DNA of 64,000 nucleotides from the NCBI GenBank assembly GCA_963854835.1, contig OY978525.1:110676417-110740416 (forward strand), in the 5' to 3' direction. The translations under genes and the position numbers were made by a program. The DNA is from Megamerina dolium (Eukaryota > Arthropoda > Insecta > Diptera > Megamerinidae). The notes beneath the pieces are model-generated. The model had not been told where the DNA came from, ran no database searches, and worked only from the letters and a program-made list of their open reading frames with translations. How positions within the stretch are numbered: position 1 is the first letter of the stretch; the number at the start of each line of letters is the position of its first letter. This document shows positions 1-11,060 of this stretch, piece by piece.

Positions 1-668
1 AGTCGTTCCTGCATCTTGTGGTGACTTGTGATGAAAAGTGGATATACTATGAGAATCCTAAACGAAAAAAATCGTGGGTCGATCCCGGCCAACCAGCAAC
101 TTCTTCTCCAAGACCAAATCGCTTTGGACGCAATACGATGCTGTGCGTTTGGTGGGATCAGCAGGGTGTAATCTACTACGAGCTGTTGAAACCTAGTGAA
201 ACTGTCAATGCTCATCGCTACCACCAACAACTAGTGAAATTGCTCCGTGCTTTGGGTGAAAAAAGGCCTGGTTATGAACAAAGACATGAGAAGCTGATTT
301 TTCTCCACGACAACGCCCCATCGCACACGTCAAAACTACTTGTACACACTCAATTGGGAGGTGCTACCTCATCCCGCTTATTCACCAGATTTGGCCCCTT
401 CTGACTATCACCTGTTTTCGTCGATGGGTCACGTGCCCGCCGAACAGCACTTTGATTCGTATGAAGACGTCGGAAAATGGCTTGACGAGTGGTTTGCCTC
501 GAAAAATGAGGAATTCTTTTGGCATGGTATACACAAATTGCCCGAGAGATGGTAAAAATGTATAGCCAGTGAGGGCAAATACTTTGAATAAATTAATTTT
601 TGGCTTTCTATGAAAAAAATGTGTTTTTTTTTTACAGAAAAATAGCGGATTTAAACTTGTACACCTGA
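1..668 (+). pseudogene. mariner transposase pseudogene, 3' part, with right terminal repeat
   Basis: Two overlapping open frames (18-404 and 340-555) encode the catalytic half of a DD34D mariner transposase: VTCDEKW (first Asp), FLHDNAPSHTS (second Asp), then in the next frame HPAYSPDLAPSDYHLF (third Asp) and a C-terminal FASKNEEFFWHGI block. A frameshift near 345-360 joins them, so no intact enzyme is possible. The element continues off the left edge. Its right terminal inverted repeat lies at about 646-668 and reads, on the minus strand, CAGGTGTACAAGTTTAAATC. The same repeat bounds the copy at 59,416-60,668, and the internal sequences are nearly identical, so they are one family. The family assignment is secure from the motifs; the subfamily is not assigned. 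Confidence 0.9.
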
Positions 669-1507
669 TAATATATGTTGATGATGATGATTTCCAATAT
701 CTTAATACTGCTCATCATATATGCATTTATTATACACATATCTACGCTTTACTTATGTGCATAACCAACTACGAGTAGTACAAGTGTACAAGTTAATTTA
801 ACTTATGATATGCTTATTATTAATTAACTGACACCTGATAAATTTGGTAATGTTATATGTTATTTGTATTTGAATTACCAACATTATTAATTGGACTTAT
901 TATTTCATTCATATCGTTAATATATTAGTGTTGGGTAGAAGCGATATTTAAAGTAGTACGAGTATATATTCGAAAATGTAAATAATCGCCAATCCTCTAT
1001 TCTAGTAAGTATCAAGAATATTCAGTATTCAGTATTCATTATTTGTAATTTTTATTTATAAATATTATTAGTGAAATATGCTTAAAGTAAAGCTCTCTAA
1101 TATTAATGATAATTAAATTGGAACATAATGTTTCCATAATGCCATATCTCCGAAAAGTAAACAACTTTTTTTTTTGTTTTCGAAGAATAACCGATTTCTA
1201 AGGTATTTGTTTCTTAAATGTATTAAAAGTAGTTGTCATCACTTGCTGATATTACAATACTTACTTTTGATGAAAATTTAAAATTTTAATTAATTCTACA
1301 TTGATATTAAAGCTATAATGGCAGTTTTGTATGATGAAATTTTCAGATTTTTGTCATGCAATAATTGACGTAGAATAGTTACGAAATTTTTTTTGTAGGT
1401 GATTTTAGAATTTAAAGATATTTATAGAATAGATTTTAGTTATTGATTAATAACTAAATAGCTATAAATACAGGTTGGTATTGCTGTATGAGAGATTTGA
1501 GTAAAAG
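669..1507. other. AT-rich stretch without recognised features
   Basis: No coding-like frame or recognisable repeat. There are runs of T and scattered TA-rich words only. Confidence 0.5.
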
Positions 1508-1600
1508 TTGACGAAAAAGCGATCTGGTTTGGAAGAACAAAAATTGCTGTTCCACCAAGACAATACACAGACTCATTTTTTGGGTCAGTGCAATAGTGCA
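1508..1600 (+). pseudogene. short mariner transposase fragment
   Basis: The frame reads KKRSGLEEQKLLFHQDNTQTH, which matches the block around the second catalytic Asp of mariner transposases (usually LLFHQDNAxxH). Similarity stops after about 90 bp. The rest of the open frame to 1810 (rich in Lys, Glu, Ser and Thr) has no family likeness. It is a small relic with no visible ends. Confidence 0.6.
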
Positions 1601-1807
1601 ATTTGTTTTAATTGTGCTGTGAATTACTTTAGTATCGACCATATTCTTCAAAATTATCATACGACAATATTTTCTATTTGCAAATATAAAAAAATCACTC
1701 AGAGAGTTGAATCCAATGGAGCCGAAACAAAAGATTTCATTTTGGAGAATTCGACAAAATTGGAAAAACTTAAAAAAGTAGAAACAACTTCGAGTGAAGT
1801 ATTGAAT

Positions 1808-2350
1808 TAATTTCGAGGGATTTTTTTTCAGCTTTTAATACTTTATTTAAGTAACAAAATGAATTTAGACATTATTCGAAGTATTGTCCGACGCTAGCTA
1901 GGACTTTTTTCCATCTTTCTGGCAGCAAACGGAGGCAATCCATGAATAGATCCAATTTTTGGCTTCTTCGTCAGAATGGAAGCGCTTCCAGGTCGTCTGT
2001 CATCGATAGGAACAAGTGGTAATCGGAAGAAGCAATGTCCGGGATATAAGGCGGGTGGGGTAGGATTTCGCATTTTAACGTTCCTAAGTATGTTTGAGCG
2101 ACTTCAGCAACTTGTGGACGAGCATTGTCATGTTGCAAAATTACTTTGTCGTGTCTTTCGAGGTATTGTGACAGTTTTTCCTTAAATGCTCGGCTCCTTA
2201 AATTGTGGCCCACTGATGATGGTTTTATTCGGTTTTAGTAGCTCATAATAAACAACATCGAGCGGGGTGATGGTTGGCCGGGCATAAATCATGATTTTTT
2301 TCACTTCGCGTTATCGTAATAGTTCCATTTTTCATCACCAGTGACAATAC
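1808..2350 (-). pseudogene. mariner transposase pseudogene, C-terminal part
   Basis: On the minus strand the stretch encodes a GDEKW block near 2345, then VILQHDNARPQVA (second Asp) and ILPHPPYIPDIASSDYHLFLSM (third Asp) in an open frame ending at 1971, followed by a degenerate C-terminus. Stops and frameshifts lie between the blocks. The N-terminal third is absent. The left limit near 1808 starts with CGAGGGATTTT, which may be the terminal repeat. It differs from the mariner at 1-668. Confidence 0.8.
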
Positions 2351-2354
2351 TCAC

Positions 2355-3225
2355 TTACTTACTAATTTATGTGGTCAATAAAACTTAAAATCGATTTAGG
2401 CCGAAACTAGCATGCTTCGTCAGACAACGCTTTCTTTCGTTAGCTGGCACCAGTCAAAGATTTCAAGCGCTGACAAGTTCTTCAGTACTTGGTATTTCCA
2501 CCAGAGGTTAGGTCAGTCTCTTTTGCGTTGTCCACCAGCAGGTTCCGAATATAACACCTTCTTAGCCGAAACGTGTTTTTCCATTCTAACCAGCGTAGCC
2601 GCTGTATTTTAACGCGCTTTACTATGCCGGTGTCGGCATACAGCTCATACAACTCATGGTTGTAACTTATTCGATACTCGCCACCAACGCAAATGGGTCC
2701 AAAGATCTTGCGTAGGACTTTTCTCTTGAAAACTCCGAACATTCTCTCATCTGAGGTGGGAATTGTCCAAGCTTTGATGCCATATGTTAGGACAGGCATG
2801 ATGAGAGACTTGTAGGGTGTGGTTTTCGTTTCTCAAGAGAGGGCTCTACTTCTCAATTGCTCACTTAGACCAAAGTATGATCTTTCGCAATATCTCCAGG
2901 CTGATGTTAGGTCCAAGGCTCCAGGTTCCAAGATAGACAAAGTCCTTCACTACTTCAAAAGCGTTATCAACAGTTATCAACAGTCACGTGCTGTCCAAGA
3001 TGTCGGGACTCTTTGTTTGTTGATCCTAGGCACTTCGTCTTGCCCGCGTTCGCCGTAAGACACATTCGACGCGACTTTCTTTCCAACTCTGTGAATACTG
3101 CACTGGCTGCTCACGTGTTCATGGCGATTATGTCAATGTCATCGGCATACGTCAACAGTATGACACTTTTGTTGAAACTGAAACCCCTTTCCGTGTTAAA
3201 CGGCGGGGATAGATGAGGTGTGTCT
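2355..3225 (-). pseudogene. RTE-type non-LTR reverse transcriptase remnant
   Basis: Minus-strand reading gives the reverse transcriptase active-site box YADDIDIIA (codons at 3138-3149), then NAGKTKCLGS, then the thumb and C-terminal region LTYGIKAWTIPTSDERMFG, FKRKVLRKIFGPICVGGEYR and RLRWLEW. This block order is typical of the RTE-like endonuclease/reverse transcriptase elements common in insects. Stops and frameshifts separate the blocks, and the endonuclease and fingers are missing. It is a 5'-truncated dead copy. The clade is inferred from these motifs. Confidence 0.8.
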
Positions 3226-4340
3226 TAATATTGCCGCTTTAAAATGAATATAGTTACAGTATGGTCCGATAGCAAATGTACAAGTTATGCCATCTACCTA
3301 AAATCCCTCAAAACTAATTCATCATAGAACTATCTGTCTATCTTCGTATCAAAGCAGCTTGGGATATCTAAAATCTGAAAATTTTAAGCGCAAACAATAC
3401 TATGACTGTCTTACTACAGTCATTTGATATGAAGCGCAGTCATCGTACATTGAGCTTCGCTGAAGATGACTTCGATTAGATTTGTAAGCCATTATGTAAT
3501 CCTCCATCCTAGTGAATTTGATAATAAAAAAATTACGGAGTAATATCTAAACTCTTTAAAAGTCACAATAAATTACTGATATTCTACTTAACATATTACG
3601 AGTGCGAAATTAACCAGCAGAGACAATTTGAGATAGTAGCCCGATTACGATTTTTCGAAAATACATATTAGTGTCAAATGTTTAATTTGTTAGTTTATTT
3701 TTTCTTCTTCTTCTTAACTTTATAGTAGATATATATTTAAATATATAATGTGTCCATATTAAAAAAAAAGAAAAAAGAAAACCAATATAATTGATTAAAA
3801 AAATTAATACATAAATCTACAGAGATGAAAGATTTCATACTAATGCATTTTGTTTTATCAATATAAATCTCTAATTTTGGAATTGATATACTAAATAAGT
3901 GTGATACTAATTTTCAAATTCAACCCAATTACAGTCATAGAAATAATATATGTATTATCTGCTTAATTAATAACCATTTTAAAAGTCACTTTATTCAGGT
4001 TAATATCTATTTTGTCACATTGTTTATTAAATGAATGTATAAATGTTCAATATTTTTTTCTTCCTTATTGTTTAAATATTCTAGGACGTTATTTTTCATT
4101 AATGCAAAAAAATACATGATTAAGATTTAATCTAAGTGAACAAGAAAAATGTCAGCTAAACTAGTGAGAAATTAACAAGATCATTTAATGAATGATAAAT
4201 TGCAATTAAAATATCTTAAAATTTATAAAATGCTCAATAATAAGTAGTTTGAAAAAAGTCAAAGAATTTTCAATTATATATATATTTAATTTTATTTTTG
4301 TTAAAAACAAATTAATTAAATATTAGAAACACTGTATCTT
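3226..4340. other. AT-rich stretch without recognised genes
   Basis: 3240-3500 is somewhat less AT-rich but has no readable frame or known motif. 3500-4340 is AT-rich with poly(A)/poly(T) tracts. Confidence 0.45.
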
Positions 4341-4344
4341 CTTA

Positions 4345-5500
4345 TTTTTGCACTTTTTTTATTTTTTTTTTATTTAGCATTGTTAGAATGATCCGATTTA
4401 GGTCAAATATGCACCGTTTTGTTCGATAACTTGTTGCCATTTTGAAGGTAATTTCATAATGCCACTCTCATAGAAACCCTCGTCCCTATTGACAAAAAAC
4501 TGGGACAGTCGATTTTCACAAGCTTCTCTTGAGGCGAATTTATCACCAGCAAAATCATTCGCCATAGACAGGAACGAGTAGTAATCACTTGGTGCCAGGT
4601 CCGGACTATAAAGTGGATACATAAGAACCTCCCAACCAAGCTCTCGGAGCTTCTGGCGTGTCACTATCGATGACTGTGGTTTGGCGTTGTCCTGATGGAA
4701 CACAATTACTCTCCCATTGGTAAAAGCTGGGCGCTTCTGGGCGATTGCTTCCTTCAGACGGTCCTATTGTTGACAGTACAGGTCCGAATTATTAGTTTGG
4801 CCATAGGGGAGCCTACCAATCCCACCAAATACATAGCAAAACCTTCCTGACAATCAATCCTGGGTTGGCCACCGTTGGCGCCGGCCCACCGCGATTCGAC
4901 AACGACCATTTTCGATTGACGTTGTCGTAAGTGACCCATTTTTCATCACCAGTAACCATTCGCTTTAGAAATGGATCGATTTTGTTGCGATTCATCAACA
5001 TTGTATCCAGCCTTATTTAAATTGTCCCAAATGGTTTTTTGTGCAATGTTTAGCTCCTGGGCAATAGAGACAGTGCTTACATGATAGTAAGACTCGACGA
5101 TTTCCATTATTTTATCGATATTTTCGACAATTGGTCTTCCAGAGCTTGGTGTAGCTTTGACATCAAAATTACCGGAACGGAATCGACGAAACCAAAATTG
5201 CATGTGATTGGATGTTACAGTATTAGAACCATAACACTATTTACATTTTCAGCCGTTTTGCTTGCGTTTTCGCCTTTATCGAAGAAAAACTGTAAAATAT
5301 GGTGTATTTTCTCTTTACTGGTGTCCATATTTGACGCATGCTCAAACAATACTGAGTCAAACCATCACAAAACTGCCTGAAAAGTTTATTTAGTACGGAA
5401 TTCAATCTTTCTAACGCAATCTAGTGTATCCCGATCGCACTTATACAACGCGAGATACAGATTACTAAAGCCATCTATTGGAAAAATAATGGTTTTCTTT
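4345..5500 (-). mobile_element. degenerate mariner element (approximate limits)
   Basis: This interval holds the transposase pseudogene at 4398-5328 plus flanking non-coding sequence. I could not align a convincing pair of terminal repeats. The limits are set by the change from family-like to bulk AT-rich sequence and are approximate. Confidence 0.55.
4398..5328 (-). pseudogene. mariner transposase pseudogene, near full length
   Basis: The likely start is the minus-strand ATG at 5328 (MDTSKEKIHHILQFFFDKGE). It runs through an N-terminal helix-turn-helix region (WFRRFRSGNFDVKATPSSGR, then STVSIAQELNIAQKTIW) to MVTGDEKWVTYDN (first Asp), VFHQDNAKPQSS in part (second Asp) and YSPDLAPSDYYSFLSM (third Asp), ending at 4398 with QQVIEQNGAYLT. 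The coding matter is split over at least three frames (4946-5203, 4813-5001, 4398-4703), so several frameshifts have occurred. It spans about 930 bp where mariner genes are about 1,035 bp, so roughly 100 bp is lost. The motifs resemble the cecropia-like mariners known from fruit flies; that subfamily placement is from memory. Confidence 0.85.
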
Positions 5501-6690
5501 TTACTACGCCTGGTTTTTGAAAAATTAATCTAAAATTTTTTTTATTTATAGTGTGATTTTATGTAGGTAATTGCATGAGTAAATAGTTCACTACCATACA
5601 TTCTATATATCTAGATATGTACATAAATAATATCTATGAATCAATTGCGAATATGAATATATTTAAAAGTTATTTAAAATAATACCGCAATTTATATGTA
5701 AATTTTTATTTGCAAATAAGAGTAAGAGAATATCCATTCTGGCATGATAATTTCGTGAATGATGAATATTCTTCAATTGTCATCCATAATAATTAATATA
5801 TTATCGCTTTATGATTCAAGTTTATAATTTCCTCAATAAAATTATGCATATAAGTTATTAAAGATTATAATTGCCATTAGATATGGATATGATGGATACT
5901 TAAAAGAATGGTAAGTACTTAATACTTAAAATTGGTTTTGGAGAACAAAAGTAATAAAAATTAAATAAACCAACAAAAAAGGAAATATAAATTAGAGCTA
6001 ATAGGAATGATTTTAAATATGGAACCAGTTAAACGTTTTAAAATATTAAGTATCTTATGGTTTATTGTGAGAGAATTAAGAATTAATCTTATTATTTTTA
6101 TGAGTATTTTTTAAGAGAAATTTTATTTCAACTGCTTGTTTGTATTTTGTGTTTTTTTTTTCATCAGAATTTAATAGCTTTAAGAAGTATTTTGGATTAT
6201 TTTAAATAATACCTGTTAGTTAGTTCAATAGCAAAATTATACTAATTATAATAAGCGACGTAATGTATATTTAGCTGATGTAAAAATCTTAATTGTTTAA
6301 TATTTAAATTGAAATAATATATATACCTTAATTTACTAAAAACTTTAAAATTTCAAAATAAGTACACTAGTTTTGGAAGAAATGTGCCAAAAGTAAAAAA
6401 AAAAAAACACACACACATACACAGGTGATCTATCTACATGAAATTTCCTTTAATTCATCAACTTGAAACATTTTCTATCCAACATAAAAATATAAACATC
6501 CCACCAATGGATAAACATACTACAGACTGAATCGATTAATACTTTTTATTAGAGTTGTAGAAAATTTACCATGGTGTGATTTTAGTTATTCCCCAACTCT
6601 CATTTTCTATATATTTCTTATTTTATTATTTCCCTCTCTGTCTCTCTGAATCTCTGTTTATGTCATAAAGTGCTTTATTGTTACCTTAGG
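5501..6690. other. AT-rich stretch without recognised genes
   Basis: No coding-like frame and no repeat beyond short A/T runs and a small CA tract near 6410-6422. Confidence 0.5.
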
Positions 6691-6697
6691 TAATGTA

Positions 6698-6814
6698 CAG
6701 GGTGATTAAATTATAAACCAAACTGAACATGTTTGACAGTAACATGTTACACGAAAACAGCTGACCTGCCAAAAACAGTGTTGCCAAAAAGAAAGTTGCT
6801 AAAAAATCCCCCTG
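6698..6814 (+). mobile_element. 117-bp Tc1/mariner-type MITE
   Basis: The sequence starts CAGGGTGATT and ends AATCCCCCTG, which is an inverted repeat, and it is flanked by TA on both sides (6696-6697 and 6815-6816), the target duplication of Tc1/mariner elements. It has no coding capacity. An internal word ACATGT is repeated in inverted fashion. A relative lies at about 41,432-41,537. Confidence 0.75.
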
Positions 6815-7031
6815 TAAAATAATATCAATATTTTATCCACTCTCCTTGATCCTCTATAGTTTGGATGTAGTGGTTGGACATACTTTGGCTCAAAGCTGAG
6901 CTGCCAAAAACAGTGTTGCCAAAAATAAAGTTGCTAAAAAATCCCCCAGTATAATAACATCAATATTTTATCCACTCTCCTTGATCCTCTATAGCTCGAA
7001 CATATTGGTTGGGCATACATACCTTGGTTCA
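6759..7031 (+). repeat. two-copy tandem duplication, period 135 bp
   Basis: 6759-6893 and 6894-7031 are near-identical direct copies. Each carries the right half of the MITE (CTGCCAAAAACAGTGTTGCC through AAAAAATCCCCC) and then the same downstream flank (TTTTATCCACTCTCCTTGAT). The duplication therefore happened after the MITE inserted. Confidence 0.8.
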
Positions 7032-7960
7032 AAAATAGAAGCGCCGATCTGTTTCAAATTTCTGAATGTTTATCCCCAGAGCATAGCCTTGATGATGGCT
7101 CAAATATTTTCAATTGGATTGCAGTCTGGTGACTGCGACAGCCAAATCATTTGATGAATCTCTTGTCGCGCTTTCCATGCGGTGCTCAAATAACTTTGTT
7201 TTTTGGATCATTGTCTTCCAAAAGAAATCAATCACGGTTTATTGTGTCGTAAAGCTTATTCATGGTGGTTAATAGTGCACGTTAATACAAATAGCATATA
7301 CATACGTTTGGCAGTAAGTATTCTTGTGAAAATTTTCAGTGCATCAAAACCACGTTCACAAAGGGTGCAGTAAACATGAAGCTTCTGTGGGTATTTAACT
7401 GTGTGCACCATCGTTCTGTTTGCTGTTGCCCACCAAGTACGAGTCAACGGATTCGATAACCAAAATGACGATTTACGTATGAGTGTAAATAACTTTGCTC
7501 CAATCGGTGAGCAAATTTTCAGTTGCCCAATGTATGAGTTTTCCTTTATGAATATCAGTCATTAAAGGATTTTCGTTCATATTGTGGACTGTGATGTCTT
7601 CTTTATATTATGACTACATGAAATCTGAGTGGCTTGACGCACTGAAGTACGTGGATTTTCTTCGAAAAAGTTAACAATCTGCTCATCTTGATGTGATGTT
7701 GCCACGTTTGGCTTGATATTGGGACGGTTGTTTATATTTTTTCAAGTTTCGACTTTGACTTTTTTATTAATTTAGCAGCTGAGCTCTTAGTTTTGGGCCA
7801 CGATGGTGACAAAATATGAAAAATACTTCAAAATATTTTTCGAAATACTCAAAATTCATGTTTTCACTTCACAAATCATAAACAAAGAATGACAACGCTG
7901 TCAAAATTAAATTGTGAATTAGCCCAGGGTTGCATCTGGTCACACCAAGAGAAAGATTTG
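7032..7960 (-). pseudogene. decayed Tc1-like transposase
   Basis: Minus-strand pieces follow the order of a Tc1-type transposase. An N-terminal part near 7600-7800 reads KSSAAKLIKKSKSKLEK and later FFEENPRTSVRQATQI. A middle part is near 7400-7560. The diagnostic third-Asp block WPSQSPDCNPIENIWAIIK lies near 7085-7150. Many stops and frameshifts interrupt it. The family is secure from the SPDxNPIENxW motif. The terminal repeats of this element are not certain. Confidence 0.75.
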
Positions 7961-9863
7961 ACATTTATTGACATTTGTTAACAATTATTAATGGTGTAGT
8001 GGAAAAGTGGCAGAGTGCAGTGTGAATGAATTGGTAAAAACGTCCCAATTTTTATTAGATATTGTCAAACTTTGATTTAACGCATTGTCCTTCTATAATT
8101 GTGGGTTTTATGTAAGTAAGTAAACATGGTGATGTTTTAGTGTCGTAAGATTTGGCAATTGTTTGTTGGCTGGTGAAAACCTTTTTGAATTTTTGACAAG
8201 AATGTCGTTGAGATGGCAACCATTTGCAGCTGCCCAATATTTAGTTATATTATTATATAAATATGCTGTTGATTATCAAATACAAAAATGTCAAAAAGCC
8301 ATTTTTGTTCGGCTGTTAAAAAGTCGTAAACTTTTTTTTTTTTATTATTAATATTAATTACACAAAAATTTTTATTAACCGCTACCATATTAAAATTAGT
8401 GTTTTCTTACGAGAATTTTTAATGTCAATCACAAATGGCAAATTAAAATAAAATCTTGGGAGACATAACTACATACGTAAACTTACTGGCTTCTGTTACG
8501 CTTCAGTTATAAAACTTTTTTTTTTTTGATGATTATTCTCAAATATTTATTTATAATTATTTTTTATGCATATTTAAGTTCTTTTAGGTGTATAATTTGT
8601 TGAGTAATTTGCAAAAATACAAAAATTTAGAACGTTTTCAGGTGATACTACATGTTGATTGGTGACGATGATGGTGATTCAATGTGTGTGGTTAATGACT
8701 CTTAAAAAATTTATACGTATTCATATGCAAAAATGTTATGCTTGTTCATATCTTAAGTTATTGTTAGTAGCGATTTGGACACGGAAGCTTATTTCCTTTT
8801 TAAACACATCTAATGCGTAACCTTGATTTATGTGCGACAATTGGTATCGTAGTAGTGCTAACACAATACTGGAAAAAATGTTAAAACGTACAAACTTCAA
8901 ACTAAAAATTTATGATAATAAATTATATAAAAGAAAAGCAAATAATAACAAAAAAAAAAAAAAAAAAACAGACAGATACAACAATCTTATGCAATAAATT
9001 AATACATAATTTCATACAAATTTCAAAAAAAAAAATTAAAAGACTTAATTTGTGCTCATATACATAGATAAAACGATGTAAATTAATTATTCAAAGTAAG
9101 AAAGAAATGTTTATGTTGTAAAGAAGATATAAAAACCAGCAATAATGAATGCCTACGTCAGTATATTTTAGCAATTCTTTAGGCTTAGTTTTTGGATTTT
9201 CCAAAATTAATAATTTTGAATGAATTTATTTGAACTTAACTGACTATTTGTTTTTTTTTTCAAATTACCAAAACAACAACAACAACAACAACTCTAAATC
9301 AGTTTAAAAAATAATAATTGGCAAAAAATAATATATTTTTGTAAAATGAAGGTACGTCAACATTATAAATTAGTTAGCTAAGCAAAAGAATAAATCAATT
9401 TTTAATTAATTTTTTTTTTTGTCTTGAAAAGTTAGTTATGCAAATTATTGTTTAAAAATCAATATTTCATGAGAATTTTTGCTAATTTACAGGTCGAAGA
9501 GCAAATGCCAATTATCATGGAATAAACTATGGAATTAAAACCGCAGCTCAGTTGGCTAGTGAAGATCTTAAATTCGATTGTTAGACATCTTTAAAAAATG
9601 CTATAAGAGGCTGTCAACATCGCAAATGACACCGTTGATAGAGTCGTTCGCCAATATTCGGACTTGATGAATATTGTTGCCGAATGCTGTGTTTGCTTCC
9701 AAGAATGAAATTACGATGTAACAAATAAGCATCCTTTGATTTCTTCTTGAAAGCGGATGACGAAGTGCAAAACAAATGCTAAATAACGACTTTCTGAAGT
9801 TATAGAACATTGCCAGAAACTTGCAAATCATTAGACAAAATATATTCTGCTAAATGTAGACTA
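7961..9863. other. AT-rich stretch; an (ACA)n tract; one less AT-rich block
   Basis: There is an (ACA)n microsatellite at 9272-9292 and several long T runs. 9480-9850 is less AT-rich and has a short open plus-strand frame (NIANDTVDRVVRQYSDLMN), but I recognise no family and the frame closes after about 30 codons. Confidence 0.4.
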
Positions 9864-11060
9864 CAGGGTTAGGCGATTGAAGTGTTACCAACTACACACA
9901 GGTATATCTGTTAAACCGATATTGCCAACTAGGTGCAATTCATACCAATAACTGCGTCTAAGTTTCATAGAACACAAGTTATTCGAAATGGAATTCAAAG
10001 GTGATAATGTGATTGTGTTATATTTGCGTAAAAAATCACAACCAGTTATTGTTCGTGAGCTCAAACACCTCAAAGTGAATAAAATGTTTGTGTATCGTAC
10101 CATAATTCGTTACAATGATACAGGTAGCATTGCCAAATGCTATGGTGGTGGACAGGAAAAACACCAGCAACATCACCTGAAATGGTTCGGAAAGTGAAGG
10201 CTCGACTTGAACGAAATACACGTCGTAGTGGTCATCAAATGTCCAAAGAACTGAGAATATTCCATAATGAGCTCAGAGTAAAACCTTACACACGATCTTA
10301 TACCAAAGCAACAACCAAAGTTAGACTCGAAAGAGCAAAGGAGTTATTACGCTTGAACGAACGTGGCGTTTTTTGTAAACATTGTGTTCTCTGATGAGAA
10401 AAATTTCCCTATTGAGCAGTTGATAAACTCTCAAAATGATCGTGTTTACTTAACTGAACGCACTTCCGAAAATTTGAGATTACGAATAGCCATCTGAAGT
10501 AATATTCCATCTTAAGTAATGGCATGGGCAGCTGTGACCGCCGATGGATGCTCTCCAATCGTTTTCATCGAGCACGGTGTCAAAGTCAATGCAACTTATT
10601 ATCGGGAAAATGTTTTGGAACTTGCTTTAGAGATGTGGGCACGCAAAGACTGGGCACCGTCTCATAAAGCTCTTGTGAACCGAAAATGGTTAAAAAAAAT
10701 CATGTTTCACTCTTCATTTCGTCCACACAATGGCTTTCGAATTTGCCAGATGCAAATCGGATGGATTATTTCATCTGAGCCATTTTAGAGAGTAAGGTGA
10801 AGACTAAAATATATGCCAGTATGGATACGCTGAAGAAAGCCATTGTTCGGGAATTGGCCAAAATACCGGAAGATCACATTCGTGAAGCATGTAACTCATT
10901 CATTAACCGTTTAAAGGCCAGAGTCAAGACAAAAGGTGGCCACATGGAGCTAGAGTGAGTGGATTTTGAAATTTTGATTATTTCCACAGTATTTGTAATT
11001 TGAATTAATAAAAAATAATTACACACAAAAAAGATATGATCGCTTGAATAGGTAACACAG
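9864..11060 (+). mobile_element. Tc1/mariner element with broken transposase
   Basis: The element begins CAGGGTTAGGCGATTGAAGT after a TA and ends near 11,060 with GGTAACAC, which matches the inverse of GTGTTACC in the left end, so the termini are only partly preserved. The interior (9988-10,960) is a transposase pseudogene, described separately. Confidence 0.75.
9988..10960 (+). pseudogene. Tc1/mariner-superfamily transposase pseudogene
   Basis: The first frame starts with the ATG at 9988 (MEFKGDNVIVLYLRKKSQPV) and gives the helix-turn-helix part. The next frame continues MVRKVKARLERNTRRSGHQM and VRLERAKELLRL. Then come FSDEKNFPIE (first Asp region), MAWAAVTADGCSPIVFIEHG, a block matching QDSAPSHKA in part, a degenerate SPDANPLDY block and the C-terminal KKAIVRELAKIPEDHIREAC and RVKTKGGHMELE. 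At least three frameshifts and one in-frame stop prevent expression. The MAWAAVTADG and SPDANPLDY signatures belong to a widespread insect Tc1/mariner group whose exact name I do not assign. Confidence 0.85.

Noticed and set aside
9540..9575. tRNA-like A-box words (GCAGCTCAGTTGGCTAGTG)
   Set aside because: No B box or SINE body follows, so it is probably chance.
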